Assembly: GCA_900555795.1 (NCBI GenBank)
Contig: USMP01000001.1
Location: forward strand, 1-17,911
Source of the DNA: an uncultured Eubacteriales bacterium
GTDB lineage: Bacteria > Bacillota > Clostridia > Oscillospirales > Oscillospiraceae
Reading direction: 5' to 3'
Length of the DNA: 17,911 nt
Below, piece after piece: positions 1-7,190 of this stretch. The notes beneath the pieces were generated by a model. That model made no database searches, was not told the DNA's origin, and saw only the letters and a list, made by a program, of their open reading frames with translations. A program made the translations under genes and the position numbers. Positions within the stretch are counted from its first letter, which is position 1; each line of letters begins with the position of its first letter.

Positions 1-467
1 ACAACTTCTCCTACCCCTTCAACCAGCCCATCGCCTACGCCCAGAAGGTAGGGGAACTGACCAATATGCTGGGGGCAGGCCACATCCTGGTACAGCGGTT
101 CGGGGATATTCTGGACGGCAAGCGCACATGGCAGAAGGAACTGGCTTTCTCCAACCTGCGCCCCACCCTGCCTGACGCCGTGGCCGGAGATATTACCGCC
201 GCCATGCCCTACCGGGCCATGGTGAACATCCTCGCCTTCATGCAGGCGGTGGATCATGTGGTGCCTGGATTCGCCTCCACAGAGACCCTGCTCTACTCCC
301 CGGAACTGAAGTTCTACTCCAACCGGGTAAAGATGGATGAAAATTTCAACACCAATATCAAGGGCCTTCACTGTCTGGGCGACTCCAGCGGCTGGACCCG
401 GGGACTGATGATGGCCTCTGTCATGGGGGTGCTGATGGGCCGCCACCTGGCGGAGAGCGAGGCATAG
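1..467 (+). CDS. FAD-dependent dehydrogenase (COG2509-like), C-terminal part
   Basis: This is the 3' end of a gene that enters from the left; the open frame begins at base 3 and runs without a stop to TAG at 465-467, giving about 154 residues. The end carries the motif GLHCLGDSSGWTRGLMMASV, which resembles the C-terminal FAD-contact segment (G-x-GD-x-x-G-x-x-RG followed by a small-residue helix) of the uncharacterised FAD-dependent dehydrogenases of the COG2509/HI0933-like group. The N-terminal dinucleotide-binding fold is outside the window, so family membership rests on this tail only. The substrate is unknown for the family. It is followed 21 bp later by an intrinsic terminator and is convergent with the minus-strand catabolic cluster, so it is probably not functionally linked to it. 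Internal ATGs such as the one at 66 are not real starts because coding sequence continues upstream of them. Confidence 0.7.
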   Translation, partial: NFSYPFNQPIAYAQKVGELTNMLGAGHILVQRFGDILDGKRTWQKELAFSNLRPTLPDAVAGDITAAMPYRAMVNILAFMQAVDHVVPGFASTETLLYSPELKFYSNRVKMDENFNTNIKGLHCLGDSSGWTRGLMMASVMGVLMGRHLAESEA

Positions 468-488
468 ACACGCAGCAGCATAAAGAGA

Positions 489-521
489 GGGCCGCGGGAC
501 TTTGGTCCCGCGGCCCTTTTT
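489..521 (+). terminator. Rho-independent terminator
   Basis: A perfect 12-bp GC-rich stem (GGGCCGCGGGAC at 489-500, GTCCCGCGGCCC at 505-516) with a TTTG loop is followed directly by five T residues. It ends the plus-strand dehydrogenase gene. It lies between convergent genes and may also slow minus-strand transcription, but the minus-strand side lacks a clean T tract. Confidence 0.9.
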
Positions 522-538
522 GGATGCCGCTGCACGCT

Positions 539-1651
539 CTATTTTGTCCACTTCAGGTCGTCCGCCTCCGGCTCCAGCGGAAAACGGATCAGCGTCTTAT
601 CCCGCTGGGAGCGGTAGATGGCGGTGAACAATTCCACAGTCCGCCGGCCATCCGCCAGGGACACCAGCGGAGGCCTGTTCCGGGCGATGGCGTCAAGGAA
701 GTCCGCCAGCTGCTCCCTGTGGAAGAAGGTGGTGCTGTCCACACTGTTGAAGAAATCACTGTCCGCCTTCTGATAGGCCTCCAGCCGGTCCGCCTCCCCG
801 GGTACGGTCCAGAGATCGTTCACAGGGGGCTCCGCAATGCTGGTCATACCGGCAATAAACATGGCGCCGCCATCCGTCTGGACACCCACAGAGGCCCCGT
901 TGGAGCCGTGAACCCGGACATTTCCAAACAGGGCCGGGTCCTGGGAGTTGGACACGGAAATGGTACCCAGGGCGCCGCTCCTGAAGCGGAGCACTGCCAC
1001 CGCCGTATCGTCCACCTCCAGTTCCGGATGGTTGAGGGTATCCCACATGCCGTAGAGTTCCTGGATTTCCCCCATATACCACAGCAGCAGATCCATCTGG
1101 TGCACGGACTGGTTCACCAGCACACCGCCGCCCTCCCCGGCCCAGGTGCCGCGCCAGGGATCGCTGTGGTAGTAGTTCATATCCCGCCAGCCCAGCATAT
1201 TCAGGCTGCCCAGGATGGGTTTGCCGATCTTTCCGTCCACAATGGCCTGGTGAACCCGCTGAGCAGGCCGGTAAAACCGGCGCTGACACACCATGGAGCC
1301 CACCACGCCGCTCTTCTCCACGGCGGAGATCATGGCGTCGCAGTCCGCCAGCGTGGAAGCCAACGGCTTCTCAATGGCCACGTGGACCCCCAGGCGGGCG
1401 GCCTCCACCGCCATGGCGGCATGGTTGGGGTGAGGCGTGCAGATGCTCACCGCCTCCACACCGGTCTCCCGGACCATCTCCTCCACGCTGTCGAAGGCGC
1501 GAACGCCGTAGCGCTGGGCGAACTCCTCCGCCCGGCCCAAGTTGTGGTTGCAGGCAGCCACAAACTCGCTGTTCTCCAGCTGCTGATAGCACTGGGCGTG
1601 ATAGTGGCCCACCTTGCCGCAGCCGATGACGCCGGTCTTAATCTTTCTCAT
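539..1651 (-). CDS. Gfo/Idh/MocA family oxidoreductase
   Basis: NAD(P)-dependent oxidoreductase of 370 residues that would oxidise or reduce a hydroxyl on a sugar, inositol or sugar-acid substrate in the cytoplasm. The N-terminal Rossmann fold has GCGKVG at residues 10-15, the family EKP motif is at 94-96, and the catalytic-histidine segment VNQSVHQMD places His at about 184. The usual Asp four residues before that His is Asn here, a variant that I believe occurs in a subfamily of these enzymes. The ATG at 1651 was chosen over an in-frame ATG at 1753 because GGAGGAGG lies just upstream (1654-1661), the Rossmann strand begins at residue 4, and the longer form would overlap the nitrilase gene by 90 bp. 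It is the last gene of the minus-strand cluster, with 10 bp separating it from the amidohydrolase. The substrate cannot be told from sequence. Confidence 0.9.
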   Translation of the reverse strand: MRKIKTGVIGCGKVGHYHAQCYQQLENSEFVAACNHNLGRAEEFAQRYGVRAFDSVEEMVRETGVEAVSICTPHPNHAAMAVEAARLGVHVAIEKPLASTLADCDAMISAVEKSGVVGSMVCQRRFYRPAQRVHQAIVDGKIGKPILGSLNMLGWRDMNYYHSDPWRGTWAGEGGGVLVNQSVHQMDLLLWYMGEIQELYGMWDTLNHPELEVDDTAVAVLRFRSGALGTISVSNSQDPALFGNVRVHGSNGASVGVQTDGGAMFIAGMTSIAEPPVNDLWTVPGEADRLEAYQKADSDFFNSVDSTTFFHREQLADFLDAIARNRPPLVSLADGRRTVELFTAIYRSQRDKTLIRFPLEPEADDLKWTK

Positions 1652-1661
1652 ATTCCTCCTC

Positions 1662-2549
1662 CTATTCCTCCAGGCCGCAGAGTTTACCGCTGTAGGCCTG
1701 AGGCCGCCGCTCCCGGATGGGGCAGTTTCCGTTGTGAGCCATGTAGCGGGCACGGATCATGTCCGCCTCCACATCAATCTCCGCGCAGCACAATCCCTCC
1801 TGGTAGCCGGTGGTAGCCAGCAGCTTGCCATAGGGGGAGATGATATTGCTGTGGCCGCAGTAGTGGGCCTCCCTGGCCTGATAGATCTGGTTGGAGGAAA
1901 TATAAAAGCACATATTTTCTGTGGGACGGATGTAATCGTACATCTGGTACAGCCGCAGGGCCTCATCTGTCTCCAGATCCAGCTGCTCCGGTGTGCGTAT
2001 GCCCCATGCAAGAGGGCACACCAGAATCTGGGCGCCCTGGAGCACCATGCTGCGGGCCGCCTCGGGGAAGGACTTATCGTAGCAGATCATCATGCCGATG
2101 CGGCCGATGGCGGTATCAAACACGGGGAAGCCGGTACCCGGGGTATAGATATGCAGTTCATCCATAGGCAGATGCACCTTGCGGTAGCGGCCCACATAGC
2201 CCTCCGGCCCCGCCAGGACGGCGGTGTTATACAGTATATCCGGCTCCCGGAAATCCTGCTCCGTCATGCCGAATACCACGTAGATCCGCCGCTCCTCCGC
2301 CTTCTGAATCAGGCACTGCACGCAGGGGCCGTCGGGGACGGTCTCCGCGTTGGCGTACTGGTAGTCATACTGCTCATTGTAGAGATTGCGCATGTGGAAG
2401 AGGTAGCCCTGGAGGACCTGCTCCGGGAATACCACCAGACGGGCGCCCTGGTCCGCCGCCTGGTCGACCCAGGCCAGCATCCGCTCCAGGTTCTTATGCT
2501 TGTCGTGCATCACCTGCATACAGGTGGTGGCAACTGTCATACGGCTCAT
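1662..2549 (-). CDS. Carbon-nitrogen hydrolase (nitrilase superfamily amidase)
   Basis: Predicted cytoplasmic hydrolase of 295 residues that cleaves a non-peptide C-N bond (amide, carbamoyl or nitrile). The three catalytic residues of the superfamily are all in place: Glu43 in VVFPEQ, Lys124 in YRKVHLP, and the nucleophile Cys156 in MMICYDKSFPE. The length is normal for a single-domain member. Start choice: ATG at 2549 has a GAGAGG-type ribosome binding site and leaves 16 bp after the dehydrogenase gene; a longer reading from 2582 would overlap that gene and adds a sequence with no conserved feature. It sits between the zinc dehydrogenase and the Gfo/Idh oxidoreductase at operon-like spacing, which suggests the imported compound or an intermediate contains an amide. 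Substrates in this superfamily are notoriously hard to infer, so omega-amidase, N-carbamoyl or other amide activity all remain possible. Confidence 0.88.
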   Translation of the reverse strand: MSRMTVATTCMQVMHDKHKNLERMLAWVDQAADQGARLVVFPEQVLQGYLFHMRNLYNEQYDYQYANAETVPDGPCVQCLIQKAEERRIYVVFGMTEQDFREPDILYNTAVLAGPEGYVGRYRKVHLPMDELHIYTPGTGFPVFDTAIGRIGMMICYDKSFPEAARSMVLQGAQILVCPLAWGIRTPEQLDLETDEALRLYQMYDYIRPTENMCFYISSNQIYQAREAHYCGHSNIISPYGKLLATTGYQEGLCCAEIDVEADMIRARYMAHNGNCPIRERRPQAYSGKLCGLEE

Positions 2550-2565
2550 ACTGCACCTCTCCCGC

Positions 2566-3597
2566 TCAGGGAATGAGGACAATCTTGTCCAGGCCGTCCT
2601 CCCGGTTGTAGACCTTATGAATCCATATGTCGCCCTCGCTGAGGGGTACTGCCTTGGAGATCATAGCGTCCACGTTTACCTTGCCGGAGGCAATGAGCGC
2701 CAGGCACTCATCATACTCCCCGGCGGACGCGCAGCTGCCGTGAAGGGTCAGCTGGTGGAGAATGGTGAACTGAAGGGGCAGCTGGATGGTCTTGGCCAGA
2801 TTCCCCACGAACACCACGCTGCCATTGAGCCGGGTGCTGTTCAGGCAGAGATGGGCGGTAGCCTCAATACCGGTGGCGTCATAGGACACGTCCACACCCT
2901 TGCCGCCGGTGAGGGCCATAATCTGCTCCAGGCAGTCCGCATCCCTGGAATTGACACAGGCGCTGGCCCCCGCCGCCTTAGCCATCTCCAGCCGCCGGGG
3001 AGCGATATCCACGGCGATTACCTGGGAGACGCCCTGGCTGAGCAGGATCTGGATTGCGAAGAGCCCGATGGTCCCTGCCCCTACCACCATGGCGCTGCCT
3101 CCCACAGGGATGGCAGCCCGGGTAACGGCGTGGTAAGCCACAGACATGGGCTCCACCATAGACGCCTGCTGGAAGGTCACGTTGTCCGGCAGCTGATAGA
3201 GCACATAGGCAGGCACCACCACATACTCTGCGAAGGCGCCGTTCAGCCGGTACTCATCGCAGGACACACCCAGCACCCTCCTGTCGTCGCAGAGGTTCAC
3301 CAGTCCCTGCCGGCAGGCCTCACAGTGGTTGCAGTAGATGGTGGAATCAAATGTAACCCGGTCGCCGGCCTGATAGCCGGTCACGCCCTCACCGCAGGAT
3401 TCAATCACACCAGCGGCCTCGTGCCCCATAATAACAGGGGGCTGACGGCGACCAGTACTGCCGTCCATACCGTGGACATCGCTGCCGCAGACGGAGCAGG
3501 CCTTGACGCGGATCAGCACCTCCCCCGCGCCGGGGACAGGCGTCTCCACATCCTGATAGACGAACTTGTTGTATGCCTCCAAAACCAAAGCTTTCAT
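2566..3597 (-). CDS. Zinc-dependent medium-chain alcohol/polyol dehydrogenase
   Basis: Member of the MDR family, 343 residues, expected to interconvert a secondary alcohol and a ketone with NAD(P) in the cytoplasm. Catalytic zinc ligands are Cys37 (SVCGSDVH) and His59-Glu60 (GHEAAG). The structural zinc site is intact with Cys89, Cys92, Cys95 and Cys103. The cofactor fold shows VVGAGTIGLFAIQ. Overall it is closest in look to sorbitol, L-threonine or galactitol-1-phosphate type dehydrogenases. ATG at 3597 was chosen because residues 1-6 (MKALVL) match the family start and GAGG lies 7-10 bases upstream; the longer frame to 3675 would run into the gntR coding region. It is 10 bp downstream of gntR, so the two are very likely co-transcribed. 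The exact polyol or sugar-acid substrate is unknown. Confidence 0.92.
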   Translation of the reverse strand: MKALVLEAYNKFVYQDVETPVPGAGEVLIRVKACSVCGSDVHGMDGSTGRRQPPVIMGHEAAGVIESCGEGVTGYQAGDRVTFDSTIYCNHCEACRQGLVNLCDDRRVLGVSCDEYRLNGAFAEYVVVPAYVLYQLPDNVTFQQASMVEPMSVAYHAVTRAAIPVGGSAMVVGAGTIGLFAIQILLSQGVSQVIAVDIAPRRLEMAKAAGASACVNSRDADCLEQIMALTGGKGVDVSYDATGIEATAHLCLNSTRLNGSVVFVGNLAKTIQLPLQFTILHQLTLHGSCASAGEYDECLALIASGKVNVDAMISKAVPLSEGDIWIHKVYNREDGLDKIVLIP

Positions 3598-3607
3598 AGC
3601 AATTACC

Positions 3608-4327
3608 TCATTTTTCACTGGACTGGTTCTGTTCATTGAACATATAGACCAGACGCGCCCGGTTATAGTCGTCATGGGTGCGCATCAGCCGCTGCGCCTC
3701 CTTATCCTTCCGGGTTCTGATAAAATAGTGCAGATTCTCGTGGAAACCCAGAGAGTAGTCCTTGGAGTCGCTGAGAACATTGGAGCGGAGCAGGCAGCGG
3801 ATAATCATATCCCGGTTTCCTGCGTAGGCCTGGATCAGAAAGGGGTTGTGGGTTGCGCAAATGAGGGAGTAGTGGAAAAAATAATCCTTTTCCGTGTACT
3901 GGAGCGTGTCCTCGCAGCAGTGCTTCATCTCCTCGATGGCACCCCGCATCCGCTCCAGATCCTCCTCTGTGCGGTACTGGGCCGCCAGAGGCAGGGAGGC
4001 GTACTCGATGCAGCCGCGGAACTCCAGAAACCGCAAATAGTCCTCCAGCTGTACCGCGGGGCCCACATCCCCCAGCAGCGGCTCAAAGTTATGGGGATTG
4101 GCGCAGAAGGAACCTAGGCCCTGCCGGGTGATGATCCGCTTCTCCGCCCGCAGGCGCTGTAGAGCCTCCCGAATGACGATGCGGCTGACATTGAACTCCC
4201 GGGCCAGCTGAGGCTCCGAGGGCAGCTTCTGCCCCTCCGCCCAGGCCCCGGAGGCCATCATCTCGTACATTTGGGAATAGACCTCGTCCACATAATTTAC
4301 TTTTTTCAGCTTAACAATCGTCTGCAT
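3608..4327 (-). CDS. GntR family transcriptional regulator, FCD (FadR) subfamily
   Basis: DNA-binding repressor or activator of 239 residues. Residues 10-73 form the winged helix-turn-helix of GntR proteins (LPSEPQLAREFNVSRIVIRE, then the wing RIITRQGLGSFC). Residues about 95-220 form the all-helical FCD effector domain, including the metal-site signature D-x-x-x-H at Asp148 and His152 (KDYFFHYSLI). FCD regulators commonly respond to sugar acids, carboxylates or related pathway intermediates. ATG at 4327 has a good AGGAGAGG site. An in-frame extension to 4585 has no conserved sequence and would overlap gnd. Being embedded between gnd and the zinc dehydrogenase makes it the local regulator. 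The operator-like site in the livJ leader (13739-13769) fits the TNGT-N3-ACNA consensus of this subfamily. Confidence 0.93.
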   Translation of the reverse strand: MQTIVKLKKVNYVDEVYSQMYEMMASGAWAEGQKLPSEPQLAREFNVSRIVIREALQRLRAEKRIITRQGLGSFCANPHNFEPLLGDVGPAVQLEDYLRFLEFRGCIEYASLPLAAQYRTEEDLERMRGAIEEMKHCCEDTLQYTEKDYFFHYSLICATHNPFLIQAYAGNRDMIIRCLLRSNVLSDSKDYSLGFHENLHYFIRTRKDKEAQRLMRTHDDYNRARLVYMFNEQNQSSEK

Positions 4328-4357
4328 GGTCCCTCTCCTTTTTCCAGACAGCCGGGC

Positions 4358-4387
4358 GCGTCCGCCCCCTTTTTCGGGAGCGGACGC
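4358..4387 (-). other. GC-rich dyad in the gnd-gntR gap
   Basis: The arms GCGTCCGC (4358-4365) and GCGGACGC (4380-4387), helped by an inner CCC/GGG pairing, form a stable hairpin 30 bp ahead of the gntR start. On the minus strand no T tract follows, so this is not a convincing terminator. It could be a leader hairpin or protein-binding site that tunes gntR output. The 91-bp gap holds no clear promoter. Confidence 0.45.
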
Positions 4388-4418
4388 TGGAATTGCCTGC
4401 CCGCTAAGCCAAGCGCTC

Positions 4419-5870
4419 TTATGCCTGATAGGTGTTGGCGGTGGTATTTCCGCCGTGGCCAGTCCAGTTGGTGTGGAAGAACTGGCCTCTGGGGGCGTCC
4501 GTGCGCTCGTAGGTATGGGCGCCGAAGTAGTCCCGCTGGGCCTGAAGCAGGTTGGCGGGGAGACGCTCGGTGGTGTAGCCGTCAAAATAGCTGAGAGCGG
4601 AAGAGAATGCGGGCATGGGGATGCCGGCGCTTACCGCGTAGGCCACCACCTGGCGCCACGCGGGTACGAGGGCGCGGATGGTGTCGCCAAAATAGCCGTC
4701 CAGCAGCAGATTCTCCAGAGCCGGGTTTTTATCGTAGGCCTCCTTGATCTTGCCAAGGAACATGCTGCGGATAATGCATCCACCCCGCCACATGAGGGCA
4801 ATGCCGCCGTAGTTCAGGTTCCAGCCATAGGTCTTGGCGGCGATGCGCATAAGGGTATAGCCCTGGGCGTAGGAGATAATTTTGGAGGCGTAGAGGGCCT
4901 TGCGGATGCTCTCCACAAAGGCGGCCTTATCCCCGGTAAAGGCGGGAATCGTCCGGGGGAACGCCTTGGCGGCTGTCACCCGCTCCTCCTTCATGGCGGA
5001 GAGACACCGGGCAAACACCGCCTCACCGATCAGGGTCAGAGGCACCCCCTCGTCCAGGGCGGAGATCCCTGTCCACTTGCCGGTTCCCTTCTGGCCGGCG
5101 GTATCCAGAATGTAGTCCACCGTCCGCTGGCCCTTCTCGTCGGTGTAGCCCAGAATATCCCGGGTAATTTCGATGAGATAGCTGTCCAGTTCCGTATTGT
5201 TCCAGTCGGCAAACACCTGGTGCATCTCCTCGTCGGACATCCCCAGGCCATCCCGCATCAGCTGGTAGGCCTCGCAGATCAGCTGCATGTCGCCGTACTC
5301 AATGCCGTTGTGGACCATCTTCACGAAGTGGCCGGCCCCGTTCTCACCCACCCAGTCGCAGCAGGGGGAGCCGTCCTCCACCTTGGCGCAGATGGCTTGG
5401 AAAATGGGCTTGACCGCTTCCCAGGCGGCGGGAGAGCCGCCGGGCATCATGGAGGGCCCCTTCAGAGCGCCCTCCTCGCCCCCGGATACGCCGGTGCCGA
5501 TGTACAAAAGGCCCTTGCTCTCCACATAGGCGGTGCGGCGAATGGTGTCCGGGAAGTGGCTGTTGCCACCGTCGATGAGGATGTCGCCGGGCTCCAGCAG
5601 GGGCAGCAGCTGGTCAATAAGGCTGTCCACAGCCTGACCGGCCTTCACCATCATCATAACCTTCCGGGGCTTCTCCAGGCTGTCGGCCAGTTCCTGGAGA
5701 GAATAGGTCCCCACAATATTTTTGCCCTTGGCCCGGCCCTCCACGAAGCGCTCCACCTTCTCCGTGGTTCGGTTGTACACCGCCACGGTGAAGCCCTTGC
5801 TCTCCATGTTCATCACCAGGTTTTCACCCATCACCGCCAGGCCCACAAGGCCGATATCCGCTTTTTTCAT
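4419..5870 (-). CDS. gnd: 6-phosphogluconate dehydrogenase, decarboxylating
   Basis: Catalyses oxidative decarboxylation of 6-phosphogluconate to ribulose 5-phosphate with NAD(P)+ in the pentose phosphate pathway. The 483-residue protein has the long-form (homodimer) size. The cofactor motif GLAVMG is at 10-15, GVSGGEEGALKGPSMMPGG at about 127-145, and the catalytic segment KMVHNGIEYGDMQ gives Lys184 and Glu191. The family signature ILDTAGQKGTGKWTG lies at about 254-268 and the C-terminal tail is complete. ATG at 5870 was preferred to an in-frame ATG at 5891 because it has GAGAGGAA upstream and begins as family members do (MKKADIGLVG). It lies downstream of the PfkB kinase, separated by 198 bp of hairpins. 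In this setting it may be a dedicated catabolic copy rather than the housekeeping enzyme, but the window alone cannot show that. Confidence 0.97.
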   Translation of the reverse strand: MKKADIGLVGLAVMGENLVMNMESKGFTVAVYNRTTEKVERFVEGRAKGKNIVGTYSLQELADSLEKPRKVMMMVKAGQAVDSLIDQLLPLLEPGDILIDGGNSHFPDTIRRTAYVESKGLLYIGTGVSGGEEGALKGPSMMPGGSPAAWEAVKPIFQAICAKVEDGSPCCDWVGENGAGHFVKMVHNGIEYGDMQLICEAYQLMRDGLGMSDEEMHQVFADWNNTELDSYLIEITRDILGYTDEKGQRTVDYILDTAGQKGTGKWTGISALDEGVPLTLIGEAVFARCLSAMKEERVTAAKAFPRTIPAFTGDKAAFVESIRKALYASKIISYAQGYTLMRIAAKTYGWNLNYGGIALMWRGGCIIRSMFLGKIKEAYDKNPALENLLLDGYFGDTIRALVPAWRQVVAYAVSAGIPMPAFSSALSYFDGYTTERLPANLLQAQRDYFGAHTYERTDAPRGQFFHTNWTGHGGNTTANTYQA

Positions 5871-5899
5871 ATTTTGCTTCCTCTCATTCAAACGGAATG

Positions 5900-6027
5900 T
5901 TGGGCTGTGCCCAAACCTGCCAGGGCTTTACCCTGGACCCGCCCGCTTTTTGAAAAAAGCGGGACAAAACTTCTTTTGAAAAACCTCCGCCGTGGATAGA
6001 AACTCCGGCTAAGCCGTCCGTGCGGAC
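5900..6027 (-). repeat. Cluster of hairpins between the kinase and gnd (probable repetitive extragenic element)
   Basis: The gap between gnd and the kinase gene holds four dyads in a row: TTGGGC/GCCCAA (5900-5914), CCAGGG/CCCTGG (5920-5936), CCCGCTTTTT/AAAAAGCGGG (5942-5963) and GTCCG/CGGAC (6016-6027). The third is a 10-bp stem with a two-base loop, whose stem itself contains a T run. From general familiarity, similar CCCGCTTTTT-type hairpin strings are scattered between genes of Oscillospiraceae genomes; I cannot verify that here. The element could partly terminate or process the long minus-strand transcript. No coding sequence or clear promoter was found in it. Confidence 0.55.
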
Positions 6028-6068
6028 AGGCACCTCGTCCTGTTTTCCATGCTCCGCCGGCGTTGCCT

Positions 6069-7148
6069 TCAGCGCTTGACCCGCGCGTTGCCGGCGTAGA
6101 TGTCCCAGACCTGGCCCTCATCCACGGGGGTGCCGAAGTCCGTGAGCATGGTGACGGCCAGGGCGCCGGTGGCCCAGCCAAACTGGAGGCATTTTGCCGG
6201 CTCCCAGCCCTTCAGAAGGCCGTAGAGCATGCCGCCCACAAAGCCGTCCCCGCCGCCGATGCGGTCCAGCACCGGGATGGAGCGGGGCTCCTCCACCAGC
6301 CACTGATCCCCCGCCATCATCACAGCGCCCCACAGGTTGTCATTGGCGCTGATGACCTGGCGCAGGGTGGTGGCATAGAGTTTGGCGTTGGGGAACTTCT
6401 CTCTGGCCCGGCCAATCATGCCGTTGAATCCGGCGATCTTCTCCGCCAGATCCCTGCCGCCGGTCTCCGGCCCCTTGACGCCCAGCGCCAGCTGGAAGTC
6501 CTCCTCGTTGCCCACCAGAATGTCGGAAAGAGACGCGATCTCCGCAAAAAGGGGCGCCAGTTCCCCTTCCCGTCCCTCCCAGAAGGAGGCCCGGTAGTTT
6601 AAGTCAAAGCTGACCAGGGTGCCGTACCGCTTGGCCGCCTTCGCCAGAGCCAGGCAGAACTGCCCGGCGTCAGGAGACAGGGCGGCGATGAGGCCGGACA
6701 TGTGCAAAATGGCCACGCCCTCCCGGCCAAAGAGCCGGTCCAGGTCAAAGTCAGACGCCTTCAGAATGCGTCCCACCTCGCCGGCGCGGTCATTTGCCAC
6801 CCGGGCGCCCCGCAGGCCGTAGCCGCAGTCGGCGATGTTGAACTGGTGCCGGTACCCCCAGGGGCCCCCGGCGGGAATCTCAGGGCCCTCGTACTCAATG
6901 CCCCGGAAACGCAGTTCGCCCTTGATAAAGGCGGCGATGGGGCTGCCGGCCACAAAGTTGGTCAGCACCTTTGTCCGCATGCCCAGGGACGAGGCCACGT
7001 TCAGCACATTGCTCTCCGCGCTGGTGGCGTACATGGTGTAGTCACGGCTCACATGTACCGGCTGGCGCTCCTTGGGGATAATCCGCACCCCCATGCTGGT
7101 GGGCGTCACGATGGCGTAGGTATACTGTCCTTTTATTTTTAAATCCAT
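6069..7148 (-). CDS. PfkB family sugar kinase, 2-keto-3-deoxygluconate kinase-like
   Basis: ATP-dependent carbohydrate kinase of 359 residues, acting in the cytoplasm on an imported or processed sugar or sugar acid. The C-terminal PfkB signature DRIGGGDGFVGGML (about 295-308) supplies the catalytic base Asp301 and the anion hole, and the segment SFDLNYRASFW (about 180-190) is characteristic of KDG kinase-like members. The N-terminal region (residues 1-50) is somewhat unlike classical KdgK, with no clear early GE/GG motif, so a different substrate is possible. ATG at 7148 has AGGTGATT upstream. It is 42 bp downstream of the first esterase stop and precedes gnd. No KDPG aldolase gene is in the window, which argues against a plain KDG-to-KDPG route encoded locally and leaves open a product that feeds Gnd. 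Confidence 0.85.
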   Translation of the reverse strand: MDLKIKGQYTYAIVTPTSMGVRIIPKERQPVHVSRDYTMYATSAESNVLNVASSLGMRTKVLTNFVAGSPIAAFIKGELRFRGIEYEGPEIPAGGPWGYRHQFNIADCGYGLRGARVANDRAGEVGRILKASDFDLDRLFGREGVAILHMSGLIAALSPDAGQFCLALAKAAKRYGTLVSFDLNYRASFWEGREGELAPLFAEIASLSDILVGNEEDFQLALGVKGPETGGRDLAEKIAGFNGMIGRAREKFPNAKLYATTLRQVISANDNLWGAVMMAGDQWLVEEPRSIPVLDRIGGGDGFVGGMLYGLLKGWEPAKCLQFGWATGALAVTMLTDFGTPVDEGQVWDIYAGNARVKR

Positions 7149-7190
7149 AGCAAATCACCTGTTATTGATATAGGACATGGCCGCCTTCTT

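Noticed and set aside
524..1816. Plus-strand open frame of 430 codons
   Set aside because: It is antisense to the Gfo/Idh oxidoreductase and nitrilase genes, begins within the terminator region, and shows no ribosome binding site or domain.
4326..5999. Long plus-strand open frame of 557 codons
   Set aside because: It lies antisense to the complete gnd gene, has no family motif, starts inside the gntR leader and has His/Gly/Val-rich composition typical of a mirror frame of GC-rich coding DNA.
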